Shown here: in pieces, positions 19,047 through 27,044 of the stretch | Layout: the number at the start of each line of letters is the position of its first letter | How positions within the stretch are numbered: the first letter of the stretch is position 1 | NCBI GenBank assembly: GCA_002840905.1 | Contig: PHDD01000007.1 | Span: 62,001 to 126,000 of the forward strand | From: Bacteroidetes bacterium HGW-Bacteroidetes-4 | GTDB taxonomy: Bacteria > Bacteroidota > Bacteroidia > Bacteroidales > SZUA-534 | Direction of reading: 5' to 3' | Length of the DNA: 64,000 bases | The notes under the pieces: generated by a model | Told to the model about the DNA's origin: nothing | Databases searched by the model: none | What the model saw: only the letters and a program-made list of their open reading frames with translations | Position numbers and translations under genes: made by a program

Positions 19047-19617
19047 CAGGTGTATTTAGGTTTAGTAAAATTTCCGGTTCGTTTGTTTCGAGTAGTATCT
19101 GCGAATGTTTCTTTAGTGCATTTTTTAGATAATTTTCTTTTGTCGCTTCAACATGTAAAAGCTCATTTACAATTTCTTCCGACAGCAAAACAGGATGACC
19201 TCCTTTGTTTTGATAAAGGGGTTTAACATAAGTTTTGGGTTCAAGTTTCGTTATCATTTGCATCAATAAACCATTCGATACAAAGGGATTATCAATGTTG
19301 TGCACAAAAACAGCTTTGTTTTTCATGAATTTTAGTCCAAGCTGTAAGGAATGCATTCTTCCTTTTTCTGGTTCATTGTTCACGACAATATAAATATTCC
19401 CGTCCAGATTTTGCACCTGCTTTTCAATTGTTTTTATTAAAGAGTTTTGAACAACCAGAGCTATTGATGAAATCCCGGCATCCTGATAATTTGAAATAAG
19501 TGTTTCAAAAAAAAAATGGTTCGATGCCATTTTTAATAAAGCTTTTGGCGTACCCATACGTTCTGAGTTTCCGGCAGCTAAAATTACAGTTCCAAATTTA
19601 GTAATGTTGTTCTCCAT
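19015..19617 (-). CDS. MobA/MocA-like nucleotidyltransferase (YgfJ type)
   Basis: A 200-residue NTP-transferase of the molybdenum-cofactor type; relatives attach CMP or GMP to molybdopterin, and the YgfJ/MocA branch accompanies selenium-dependent molybdenum hydroxylases. The signature VILAAGNSERMGTPKALL is near the N-terminus, HNIDNPFV supplies the metal-binding Asp, and GGHPVLL is the conserved third motif. The ATG at 19617 is chosen because this signature normally starts within 15 residues of the N-terminus; an upstream in-frame ATG at 19686 would add unrelated residues. It is divergent from ygfK and overlaps the kinase gene by 32 bases. It probably matures the cofactor of the molybdoenzyme at 27045-29624. 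Confidence 0.82.
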   Translation of the reverse strand: MENNITKFGTVILAAGNSERMGTPKALLKMASNHFFFETLISNYQDAGISSIALVVQNSLIKTIEKQVQNLDGNIYIVVNNEPEKGRMHSLQLGLKFMKNKAVFVHNIDNPFVSNGLLMQMITKLEPKTYVKPLYQNKGGHPVLLSEEIVNELLHVEATKENYLKNALKKHSQILLETNEPEILLNLNTPDDYQSFFETH

Positions 19618-19735
19618 GTTGAAAAAACAATTAAAGGAAAAATTACTAAAATTTTTTGGCCGGTTAATACAAACGACCAAATTCATTTATATTTTTATGA
19701 AATATTTCTATATTGAGCCACCAAAATTTAATCAT

Positions 19736-22700
19736 ATGAACGACAAATTTAGTTTACTACCCATAGAAAGATTGTTACAACTTTTCCTTTCCGAAGATAC
19801 AAAGCATTATGGATTTTTAGGAATTCCTAAAGAACTTTATGCAAAAAGTGCTAATAGAAAGAATTTTAGTAGCCAATTGTTTGGACAGATTCTGGAGTGT
19901 CCGCTGGGAGTTGCTGCCGGACCGCACAGTCAATTGTCACAAAATATCATTAGTGCCTGGCTATGCGGTGCCCGATACATTGAGTTGAAAACCATTCAAA
20001 CACTCGACGAACTAATTATTGAAAAACCCTGCATCGATATGCAGGACGAGGGATATAACTGTGAATGGTCGCAGGAATTAAAAATTGAAGAAACCTTTAA
20101 TCAGTACCTCGATGCCTGGATTTTAATTCATGTGCTCGATCATAAAATGGGAAATCAGTATGCTAAAGGTACCATTTTTAATATGAGTGTGGGCTACAAT
20201 CTCGAAGGCATTCTTAAAGATAATGTACAATGGTTCCTGAATAAAATGCAACATTGTCCCGAGGAACTAAAAACTAAAATTGCTGCAATTCGCTCTATTT
20301 ATCCTGAAGTTGACAAACTTGAAATTCCTTCTCAGCTATCAAACAGCATTACGTTGAGCACCATGCATGGATGTCCGCCAGACGAAATTGAAAGTATTAC
20401 TTCCTATCTAATTGAAAATAAAGGCTTAAATACTTACGTAAAGTTAAATCCAACATTGCTTGGACCCAATGAACTCAGAAAAATATTAACAGAAAACGGA
20501 AAATATAAAACTGATGTTCCGGATATAGCTTTTGAACACGATTTGAAATATGCCGATGCAGTTCCTATGATAAAGCGTTTGATGGAACTGGCTGATAAAA
20601 AAGGAGTAGCTTTTGGTTTAAAACTTACCAATACCCTGGAAAGTAAAAATCACAAATCGGTTTTTTCTGAAGCTGAAATGATGTATATGAGCGGCAGGGC
20701 TTTGCATCCCATTTCGGTTAATGTAGCCCGAAAACTACAAAATGAATTTAATGGCAGTTTATCGGTTTCGTTTGCCGGTGGTGCCGATGCGTTTAATTTT
20801 CCCGATTTATTAGCTTGTGGCTTAACACCGGTAACCGTATCATCTGATTTGCTCAAACCAGGCGGCTATACCCGTTTACTCCAATACCGTACCGAATTGG
20901 AAAAACGCATGGATGAAGCAGGTGTTGAATCCCTTAGCGATTTTATAGCAAATAAAACTTCTGGAAAAACAGCTTTAGAACATTTGAATGCTTATGCCGA
21001 TAAGGTATTGATAGATAAGCGTTATCAACGTTCCTACTTTGTGGATCCAAGTATAAAAGGTACACGAAAACTGAACTTTTTCGATTGTATAGCAGCTCCC
21101 TGTAAAGAGAACTGTGCCGCTTCGCAGGATATCCCGGAATACTTGTACCACACGGCTCAGCATAATTTTAATGCTGCCTGGGAAACCATTTTAAAAACAA
21201 ATTCGCAGCCGGGAATTACCGGTAATATTTGCGATCATTTATGCCAATTGCGCTGTACCCGAATAAATTATGATGACTCTTTACAGATTCGCGAAATTAA
21301 ACGTTTTGTAGAAGAAAATCACCAAAAAGAATCTTTACTAAAACCAATCCAAAGCAACAGTAAAAAAGTTGCAATAATAGGAGCAGGGCCTTCCGGCTTA
21401 AGTGCAGCATATTATTTGTGTCTGGCTGGTTTTTCTGTGGAACTTTTTGAGGAAAAACAGCAAGCCGGAGGAATGGTTTCCGGAGCCGTTCCTTCATTCC
21501 GTTTAAGCAATAATAAAATTCAAAATGATATCGATCGGGTTCTAAAACTGGGAGCAAAAATAAACTACAACAGTAAAGTTGATCGTATTTTATTCGAAGC
21601 GCTTTATGCTTCGTTCGATTATTTGTATCTTTCAATAGGTGCTCCAAAGGCCAGTATACTTGACATTCCGGGTATTGATTCTGAGGGAATAATCGATCCG
21701 CTTACGTTCTTATTTAATGCTAAACTGGGCGAAAACCCGGTTAAAGGAAAAAATATTGCCATAATAGGAGGAGGAAACACTGCCATGGATGCAGCTCGTG
21801 TGGCTTATCGCCTGGTTGGTGAATCGGGATCAGTTACGGTAATTTACCGACGCACAAAAGAACAAATGCCTGCTGATTTAGGCGAAATAAGAGCTGTTCA
21901 GGAAGAGGGTATTACCCTGATGGAATTAACAGCACCCAAACGGTTTTTGCATAATTCCGGTAAGGTTGTGGGGATAGAATGCGTTAAAATGAGCCTGAAA
22001 CCGTCAATTTCCGGAAAACGTCCGAGCCCTGAACTAATTCCCGGCAGTGAGTTTGTTCTTGATTTTGATTTTATAATTCCGGCAGTGGGTCAAGAAGTTG
22101 TGCTTGACTTTATCGATCCGGAGTTGTTTAAACCACATCCCAATACGTACGAAATACGCATGAAAAGGGTGTTTACCGGGGGCGATGCCATGCGCGGAGC
22201 AGCAACAGCTATAAAAGCCATTGCCGATGGGCGTAAAATAGCTGAACATATTGCACGACTTGAAAACATAACTATTCCGACATCACCGGTTAATCCCAAA
22301 AAGCATTCGTATGTTGAACTAATGCAACAAAGAGTTTTTAGAGAATTTAGCCGTCCGGTTAAGGAAAGTCCTTTAAATGAACGCAAATCGTTTAAACCGG
22401 TTAGTTTTAGCTTGTCAGAATCCGACGCTGTAAGCGAAGCTTCACGCTGTATGAATTGCGATGAAATTTGCAATATCTGCGTTACGGTTTGTCCCAATCG
22501 GGCGAATTACAGCTACGAAATTGTTCCCGTTAATATTCAACTGTATAAAGTCGCAGGTAAAGAAAACGGGGTAAGTATAGAACCCGATAAAATTTTCAGT
22601 ATTAAACAAAAGTATCAGGTCTTAAATGTTGGAGATTTTTGTAACGAATGTGGAAATTGTGATACCTTTTGTCCCACAAGTGGTGCTCCATACAAGCATA

Positions 22701-22996
22701 AGCCCAGGTTTTATTTATCCATCCAAAGTTTTAACGAGGCAAGTGAGGGCTATTTCTTGTCGAAACTACCAAATCAAAAACAAATTTTAATTTATAAAGA
22801 AAAAGGAGGTATTAGAACTCTGGAATATTGGAATGGAGAATGGGTTTATGAAACCGATCATGTGAAAGCCGTATTTAAAGGCGATGATTTTAAATTGCTT
22901 TCAACCAATTTTAAAGTGCCCTGTGCGCAACAGGTTCATTTTGATATGGCTGCCGAAATGAAGGTTTTATACCATGCTGCTGAAAGCCTGTATTAA
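19736..22996 (+). CDS. ygfK: YgfK-family multidomain iron-sulfur flavoprotein
   Basis: A very large (1086-residue) predicted oxidoreductase, named putative selenate reductase subunit in E. coli but now linked to anaerobic purine/urate breakdown. The N-terminal ~440 residues resemble a dihydroorotate-dehydrogenase-like barrel. Residues ~455-530 form the cysteine domain of the glutamate synthase small subunit (CKENC, CDHLCQLRC). Two nucleotide-binding folds follow, AIIGAGPSGLSAAYY (~546) and AIIGGGNTAMDAARVA (~675). The C-terminus carries ferredoxin-type clusters CMNCDEICNICVTVCPN (~903) and CNECGNCDTFCP (~968). The ATG at 19736 is used; the frame is open upstream but unrelated to the family. 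It is cytoplasmic, divergent from mocA, and ends at a shared terminator. Confidence 0.9.
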   Translation: MNDKFSLLPIERLLQLFLSEDTKHYGFLGIPKELYAKSANRKNFSSQLFGQILECPLGVAAGPHSQLSQNIISAWLCGARYIELKTIQTLDELIIEKPCIDMQDEGYNCEWSQELKIEETFNQYLDAWILIHVLDHKMGNQYAKGTIFNMSVGYNLEGILKDNVQWFLNKMQHCPEELKTKIAAIRSIYPEVDKLEIPSQLSNSITLSTMHGCPPDEIESITSYLIENKGLNTYVKLNPTLLGPNELRKILTENGKYKTDVPDIAFEHDLKYADAVPMIKRLMELADKKGVAFGLKLTNTLESKNHKSVFSEAEMMYMSGRALHPISVNVARKLQNEFNGSLSVSFAGGADAFNFPDLLACGLTPVTVSSDLLKPGGYTRLLQYRTELEKRMDEAGVESLSDFIANKTSGKTALEHLNAYADKVLIDKRYQRSYFVDPSIKGTRKLNFFDCIAAPCKENCAASQDIPEYLYHTAQHNFNAAWETILKTNSQPGITGNICDHLCQLRCTRINYDDSLQIREIKRFVEENHQKESLLKPIQSNSKKVAIIGAGPSGLSAAYYLCLAGFSVELFEEKQQAGGMVSGAVPSFRLSNNKIQNDIDRVLKLGAKINYNSKVDRILFEALYASFDYLYLSIGAPKASILDIPGIDSEGIIDPLTFLFNAKLGENPVKGKNIAIIGGGNTAMDAARVAYRLVGESGSVTVIYRRTKEQMPADLGEIRAVQEEGITLMELTAPKRFLHNSGKVVGIECVKMSLKPSISGKRPSPELIPGSEFVLDFDFIIPAVGQEVVLDFIDPELFKPHPNTYEIRMKRVFTGGDAMRGAATAIKAIADGRKIAEHIARLENITIPTSPVNPKKHSYVELMQQRVFREFSRPVKESPLNERKSFKPVSFSLSESDAVSEASRCMNCDEICNICVTVCPNRANYSYEIVPVNIQLYKVAGKENGVSIEPDKIFSIKQKYQVLNVGDFCNECGNCDTFCPTSGAPYKHKPRFYLSIQSFNEASEGYFLSKLPNQKQILIYKEKGGIRTLEYWNGEWVYETDHVKAVFKGDDFKLLSTNFKVPCAQQVHFDMAAEMKVLYHAAESLY

Positions 22997-23091
22997 TTGT
23001 TTTTTTTGCATAAAAAATTACCTACTTAGTTGCATTTTATTTTATTGAGCAATGAAAAATTAAAATTGACCTGAGTAGGAATACAAATAAA

Positions 23092-23128
23092 AAAGGCTGT
23101 TTCTAAATATAGAGACAGCCTCTTTTTT
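23092..23128. terminator. Bidirectional terminator between ygfK and the Lrp gene
   Basis: AGGCTGT/ACAGCCT arms (23094-23100 and 23115-23121), with an A-run on the left and a T-run on the right. It lies between the converging ygfK and Lrp/AsnC genes and can end both transcripts. Confidence 0.85.
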
Positions 23129-23144
23129 ATGTATATTAATAAAA

Positions 23145-23621
23145 TTAATCCACTTCAAATTCAAAGGCTGTTTCGTATTTTGATGTTTCCATTACAAATG
23201 AGCTGTAAAAACGACTCACATTTTTTATTTTTGAAAACTCTTCGGTAACAAAACGGTGGTAGTCATCCATATCTTTTATAAAAATTTTTAGAAGAAAATC
23301 AATGTTTCCCGATAAATAATAGCATTCATTTACTTCTTTTAAAGCATTTACTTTTCTTATAAATTCATCAACACCTTCTTTTGAATGATTGTCGAGCAGT
23401 ACCGATAAATAGATAGTAAGCCCTTTACCCGCTTTTCTTGGATCGGCTAAAGCAACATATTTTGTAATAAAACCTTGCGATTCCAGTTTTTTTATACGCT
23501 CATAAACAGGTGTTTTTGACATACCCAGGCGACTGGCAATTTCTTTTGCCGTAATTCGACAATCGGTCTGCAATATTTGCAAAATTTCTTTATCAATAGC
23601 ATCAATTTGCTTCATAGCCAT
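23145..23621 (-). CDS. Lrp/AsnC-family transcriptional regulator
   Basis: A 158-residue regulator with an N-terminal helix-turn-helix (ITAKEIASRLGMSKTPVYER, about 20-40) and a C-terminal RAM ligand-binding domain (~70-150, LSVLLDNHSKEGVDEF and CYYLSGNIDFLLKI). Family members sense amino acids and control nearby metabolic genes. It is divergently transcribed from the two PLP enzymes, with 270 bases of very AT-rich DNA between the starts, so it probably controls that operon and itself. The effector could be an amino acid released or consumed by those enzymes; this is an inference. A second ATG six bases in is an equally possible start. Confidence 0.9.
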   Translation of the reverse strand: MAMKQIDAIDKEILQILQTDCRITAKEIASRLGMSKTPVYERIKKLESQGFITKYVALADPRKAGKGLTIYLSVLLDNHSKEGVDEFIRKVNALKEVNECYYLSGNIDFLLKIFIKDMDDYHRFVTEEFSKIKNVSRFYSSFVMETSKYETAFEFEVD

Positions 23622-23838
23622 ATTAATTTTGTGAGTTTCTTAACTAAAACATTAATTTAAACGTGGTATGCAGTCAAAAGTAATCTTTTTTTTTAATTTA
23701 TTAGTAAAAAAAACTTTCCTATACGTACATCTCTTATGATTTTATTACTATAAACTACTATAAATATATTATATGGATTATATTCCCATATTTTATATTA
23801 TTTATGTACTATATAACTATTTTATTTCAAATTTGCAT

Positions 23839-23846
23839 TACATTTG
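23839..23846 (+). promoter_or_regulatory. Promoter of the PLP-enzyme/xanthine dehydrogenase operon, -7 box
   Basis: TACATTTG, a perfect -7 match 44 bases before the chosen ATG at 23891. This position also argues against the in-frame upstream ATG at 23804, which would lie before the transcription start. Confidence 0.55.
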
Positions 23847-23890
23847 TTGTGAACCTAAAAAACTTAATAAACCATATAATACCATTCGAC

Positions 23891-25354
23891 ATGAAGAATA
23901 AAAATGTAATGCTAGAAAACGCCATAGCACGTTCCCGTGAAAAAGGAATTATATTACCTACTTTTAAGCAACAACAGTTTCCCGAATTAATTCCCGATAA
24001 AGTTAAGCAGCATTTGAAAAATGTAGGGTTATGGGACATAAATCCCTTAAACCTTTTTCGAATTACCTGGAAAAATGAACCCCTTGAAAAAGGCGGACTT
24101 TTTGGTAAAGTTAATTATTTGGACTTGCCCAAAGCGTTAACAGGTGTTGATGCTAAAATAGTACTGCTGGTAGGTAAATATTTTCCAACCGGTGCCCATA
24201 AAGTGGGAGCTGCCTATGGTTGTTTGGCTCCTAAAATCATAAACGGAGAATTCGACCCAACTTATCATAAAGCGGTGTGGCCTTCAACCGGTAATTATTG
24301 CAGAGGAGGTGCGTTCGACTCAAAACTTATGGGAACAGAATCAGTGGCTATTTTGCCCGAGGAAATGAGCCGAGAACGTTTTGAATGGCTTCGCAATTAC
24401 ATTGGTTCTGAAGTTATTGCTACTCCGGGTTGCGAATCGAATGTAAAAGAGATTTACGATAAATGCTGGGAAATTAAGAGAACCCGCGAGGACTGCGTTG
24501 TTTTTAATCAATTTGAAGAATTTGGAAATGCAGCCTGGCATTATAATATTACCGGACAAGCGTTGGAAGAAGTTTATGGATATGTAAAACAAAACAATTA
24601 CAATCTTTCAGCTTATATTTCTGCTACAGGTTCAGCAGGAACCATTGCAGGTGGTGATTATTTACGCACCAAATTTCCCTTTTTAAAAGTGGTTGCCTCA
24701 GAAGCATTGCAATGCCCCACCATTTATAGTAATGGTTTTGGGGGTCATCGCATTGAAGGAATTGGTGATAAACATATACCCTGGATTCATAACGTGAAAA
24801 ATACCAATGCCATAACAGCCATCGACGACGAAGACTGCATGCGTCTTTTGCGATTATTTAACGAACCGGCCGGTCATGCAAGACTATTGGAACTTGGTAT
24901 AGAACAATCGCTAATTGACCAGCTGCATTTAATCGGAATTTCAGGTATTTCTAACTTGTTATCAGCCATTAAAACTGCTAAATATTACGAATACGATGCC
25001 GACGATGTAATTATTAGCATTGCAACCGATGCCGCTGAAATGTATCAATCGCGGCTCGATGAATTGAAAGAACAAAGAGGTGCTTATACAAGTTTACAGG
25101 CAAGTATCGATTTTGAATGTTGTTTACAAGGGCAGAGTATCTCGCATTTTAAGGAACTTAATTATCAGGACCAAAAATCGGTTCACAATTTAAAGTATTT
25201 TACCTGGGTTGAACAACAGGGTAAATCGGTTGAAGAATTAAATCAATTATGGAACGATAAAACATTCTGGAATAGTATGTTTAAGCAAACTGAAGCCTGG
25301 GATGTTCAAATTGAAGAATTTAATGAGCGAACCGGGGTTTTAAAAAATTTGTAA
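23891..25354 (+). CDS. Fold-type II PLP-dependent enzyme (cysteine-synthase-like)
   Basis: A cytoplasmic PLP enzyme of 487 residues, longer than ordinary cysteine synthases (about 310). The predicted Schiff-base lysine is Lys104 in FPTGAHKVGAAYG, and SATGSAGTIAGGDYL (~255) is the glycine-rich phosphate loop. The family is annotated only as PLP-dependent enzyme or cysteine-synthase-like; beta-elimination or replacement on an amino acid is expected, but the substrate is unknown. It opens an operon: the next gene, another PLP enzyme, starts one base after its stop codon, then SiaC and the molybdoenzyme. In E. coli the comparable cluster has diaminopropionate ammonia-lyase YgeX, and these two enzymes may play that role; this is a guess from context. 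Confidence 0.8.
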   Translation: MKNKNVMLENAIARSREKGIILPTFKQQQFPELIPDKVKQHLKNVGLWDINPLNLFRITWKNEPLEKGGLFGKVNYLDLPKALTGVDAKIVLLVGKYFPTGAHKVGAAYGCLAPKIINGEFDPTYHKAVWPSTGNYCRGGAFDSKLMGTESVAILPEEMSRERFEWLRNYIGSEVIATPGCESNVKEIYDKCWEIKRTREDCVVFNQFEEFGNAAWHYNITGQALEEVYGYVKQNNYNLSAYISATGSAGTIAGGDYLRTKFPFLKVVASEALQCPTIYSNGFGGHRIEGIGDKHIPWIHNVKNTNAITAIDDEDCMRLLRLFNEPAGHARLLELGIEQSLIDQLHLIGISGISNLLSAIKTAKYYEYDADDVIISIATDAAEMYQSRLDELKEQRGAYTSLQASIDFECCLQGQSISHFKELNYQDQKSVHNLKYFTWVEQQGKSVEELNQLWNDKTFWNSMFKQTEAWDVQIEEFNERTGVLKNL

Positions 25355-25355
25355 A

Positions 25356-26603
25356 ATGTTAGCAGACAAGTTCCATTATACTTGTTCCGATTGCGGAAAC
25401 ATTTTAGATTCCGGCGAAATAAGGTATTTGTGTCCGGTTTGTCAACAAAAAAACACACCGGAACAGCCATCGCTCGGAGTTTTAAAACTGGTTTATCCAT
25501 GGAATGAAATTAGAGCAAAATTCAAAAATAAACCCATTTGGGAAGCGCTAAAACAAAGTGGGTTTATTGATATACTGCCAATTAACAAATTAGAAAGTTT
25601 TCCATATTTAAAAGTTGGTTCTACTCCGGTTTATAAAATCACTGAAAACCTGGATGAAAAAGCATGTGAATTGTATGTTAAAGACGATTCACAAAATCCG
25701 ACTTACTCATTTAAAGATAGGGCTTCAGCCTTGGTTTCAGCTTTTGCCAAAGAAAATGGAATTACAACCATTGCAGCGGCAAGTACAGGAAATGCCGGTT
25801 CATCAATTGCGGGTATATGTGCTTCGCAAAAGCAGCAGGCAGTAGTTTTTGTTCCTGCCAATGCACCTTTAGCAAAACTAACCCAGATACTTATGTATGG
25901 AGCTAAGCTTATTCCTGTAAAAGGAAACTACGACAATGCTTTTGATTTAAGTATTGAAGCTTCGGATAAGTATGGCTGGTACAACCGAAATACCGCCTTC
26001 AATCCTTTAACTATTGAAGGAAAAAAGACCGTATCGCTCGAAATATATGAACAGTTTAATGGAAAGCTTCCCGATTACATTTTCGTCCCGGTAGGCGATG
26101 GGGTAATTATTTCAGGTGTTTATAAAGGATTTGAAGATTTATTGCAACTGAAACTTATAACTAAAATACCAACCCTGGTAGCAGTACAGGCGTCCGGAAG
26201 CAATAATCTGATTATCAACAAAAACAGGGATAAACTTAGTTTTAGTGAAAGTCATACACTGGCTGATTCAATTTCGGTAACTATTCCAAGGAATTTTTTT
26301 ATGGCCCGAAATTATTTAAATAAATATCAGGGAAAAACAATTGAAGTAAGCGATGAGCAGATTCTTCAGGCATCGTACCTTTTAAGTAAAAACACTGGAT
26401 TATTTGCCGAACCGGCTGCAGCTGCATCATTGGCCGGATTTTTAAATTTTAAGAAGACAAATAAACTGGATCAAAACTCAGGAGTTTTGCTCTTGCTAAC
26501 CGGAAGTGGATTAAAAGATTTGAATGCCACCAAAACAATTATGAAAGTGCCTGAACCTATTGCATGTAATTTAACCGAAGTAAAAAAAATTTTAGAAATG
26601 TAA
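25356..26603 (+). CDS. Threonine-synthase-like PLP enzyme with zinc ribbon
   Basis: 415 residues. An N-terminal zinc ribbon (Cys10, Cys13, Cys26, Cys29) precedes a fold-type II PLP domain with the lysine Lys120 in PTYSFKDRAS, the phosphate-binding AASTGNAGSSIAG (~139) and a C-terminal LLLLTGSGLKD. This architecture is that of threonine synthase and related beta-family lyases. No homoserine or threonine pathway gene lies nearby. The tight coupling to the previous PLP gene suggests a catabolic partner enzyme in the purine-type cluster rather than biosynthetic ThrC. The ATG overlaps the preceding stop region by context (TAAAATG), consistent with coupled translation. Confidence 0.82.
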   Translation: MLADKFHYTCSDCGNILDSGEIRYLCPVCQQKNTPEQPSLGVLKLVYPWNEIRAKFKNKPIWEALKQSGFIDILPINKLESFPYLKVGSTPVYKITENLDEKACELYVKDDSQNPTYSFKDRASALVSAFAKENGITTIAAASTGNAGSSIAGICASQKQQAVVFVPANAPLAKLTQILMYGAKLIPVKGNYDNAFDLSIEASDKYGWYNRNTAFNPLTIEGKKTVSLEIYEQFNGKLPDYIFVPVGDGVIISGVYKGFEDLLQLKLITKIPTLVAVQASGSNNLIINKNRDKLSFSESHTLADSISVTIPRNFFMARNYLNKYQGKTIEVSDEQILQASYLLSKNTGLFAEPAAAASLAGFLNFKKTNKLDQNSGVLLLLTGSGLKDLNATKTIMKVPEPIACNLTEVKKILEM

Positions 26604-26646
26604 AATATTGTTTATCTTAGGATTGGTTTTTTTGAAAAAGGAAAAA

Positions 26647-27027
26647 ATGGAAAAACTTATAGTTAAACCTTCCCGGACTAATCCTTATATTTGTTTTGAT
26701 CCGGTTAACAAAGTATATGAGATTTCCGGTAATTCTTTTCCGGAAAACCCTCAATTGGTTTTTGAACCAATTTTTAATTGGTTGAATTCAAATATTCAGA
26801 AAATTGAACATCGAATTGAACTTAATTTAATGGCTATATATTTTAATTCTGCATCGAACCGGTTATTATTAAAATTATTTAGATTTTTGGAGGAGCAAGC
26901 TCAGGCTGGAAAAGACATTGAGGTTGTTTGGAATTATATGGACGAGGAAATTCAAAACGACGGCATACTTTTTTCACGAATTTTAAAGCTGCCTTTTCGT
27001 ATGGTACCCGTAACCTCCATAGATTAA
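26647..27027 (+). CDS. SiaC-family (DUF1987) regulatory protein
   Basis: A 126-residue single-domain protein matching the SiaC/DUF1987 pattern: ICFDPVNKVYEISGNSFPEN, then YFNSASNRLLLKLFRFLEE, then KLPFRMVPV. In Pseudomonas aeruginosa SiaC is switched by phosphorylation (kinase SiaB, SpoIIE-type phosphatase SiaA) and binds a diguanylate cyclase. Here the usual Y-[LF]-N-T-S motif around the phosphosite reads YFNSAS, so a serine replaces the threonine. The ATG at 26647 is preferred over a TTG 39 bases upstream because AAAAAGGAAAAA precedes it and the family starts there. It sits between PLP enzymes and a molybdoenzyme, 17 bases before the latter, which is an unexpected place for a signalling protein. 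Confidence 0.78.
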   Translation: MEKLIVKPSRTNPYICFDPVNKVYEISGNSFPENPQLVFEPIFNWLNSNIQKIEHRIELNLMAIYFNSASNRLLLKLFRFLEEQAQAGKDIEVVWNYMDEEIQNDGILFSRILKLPFRMVPVTSID

Positions 27028-27044
27028 AGAGACGTAAACTTATT

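Noticed and set aside
19604-19735. 44-residue N-terminal extension of YgfK
   Set aside because: This stretch overlaps the start of the divergent mocA gene and the shared promoter region, and YgfK proteins begin close to the ATG at 19736.
23622-23838. AT-rich palindromic-looking stretches between the Lrp gene and the PLP operon, considered as Lrp boxes
   Set aside because: The composition is so AT-rich that short symmetries are expected by chance; no repeat stands out enough to call a site.
26928-27044. Upstream in-frame ATG for the XDH-like gene
   Set aside because: It would start inside the SiaC gene and add 39 residues unlike any XDH; the normal 2Fe-2S domain begins right after the ATG at 27045.
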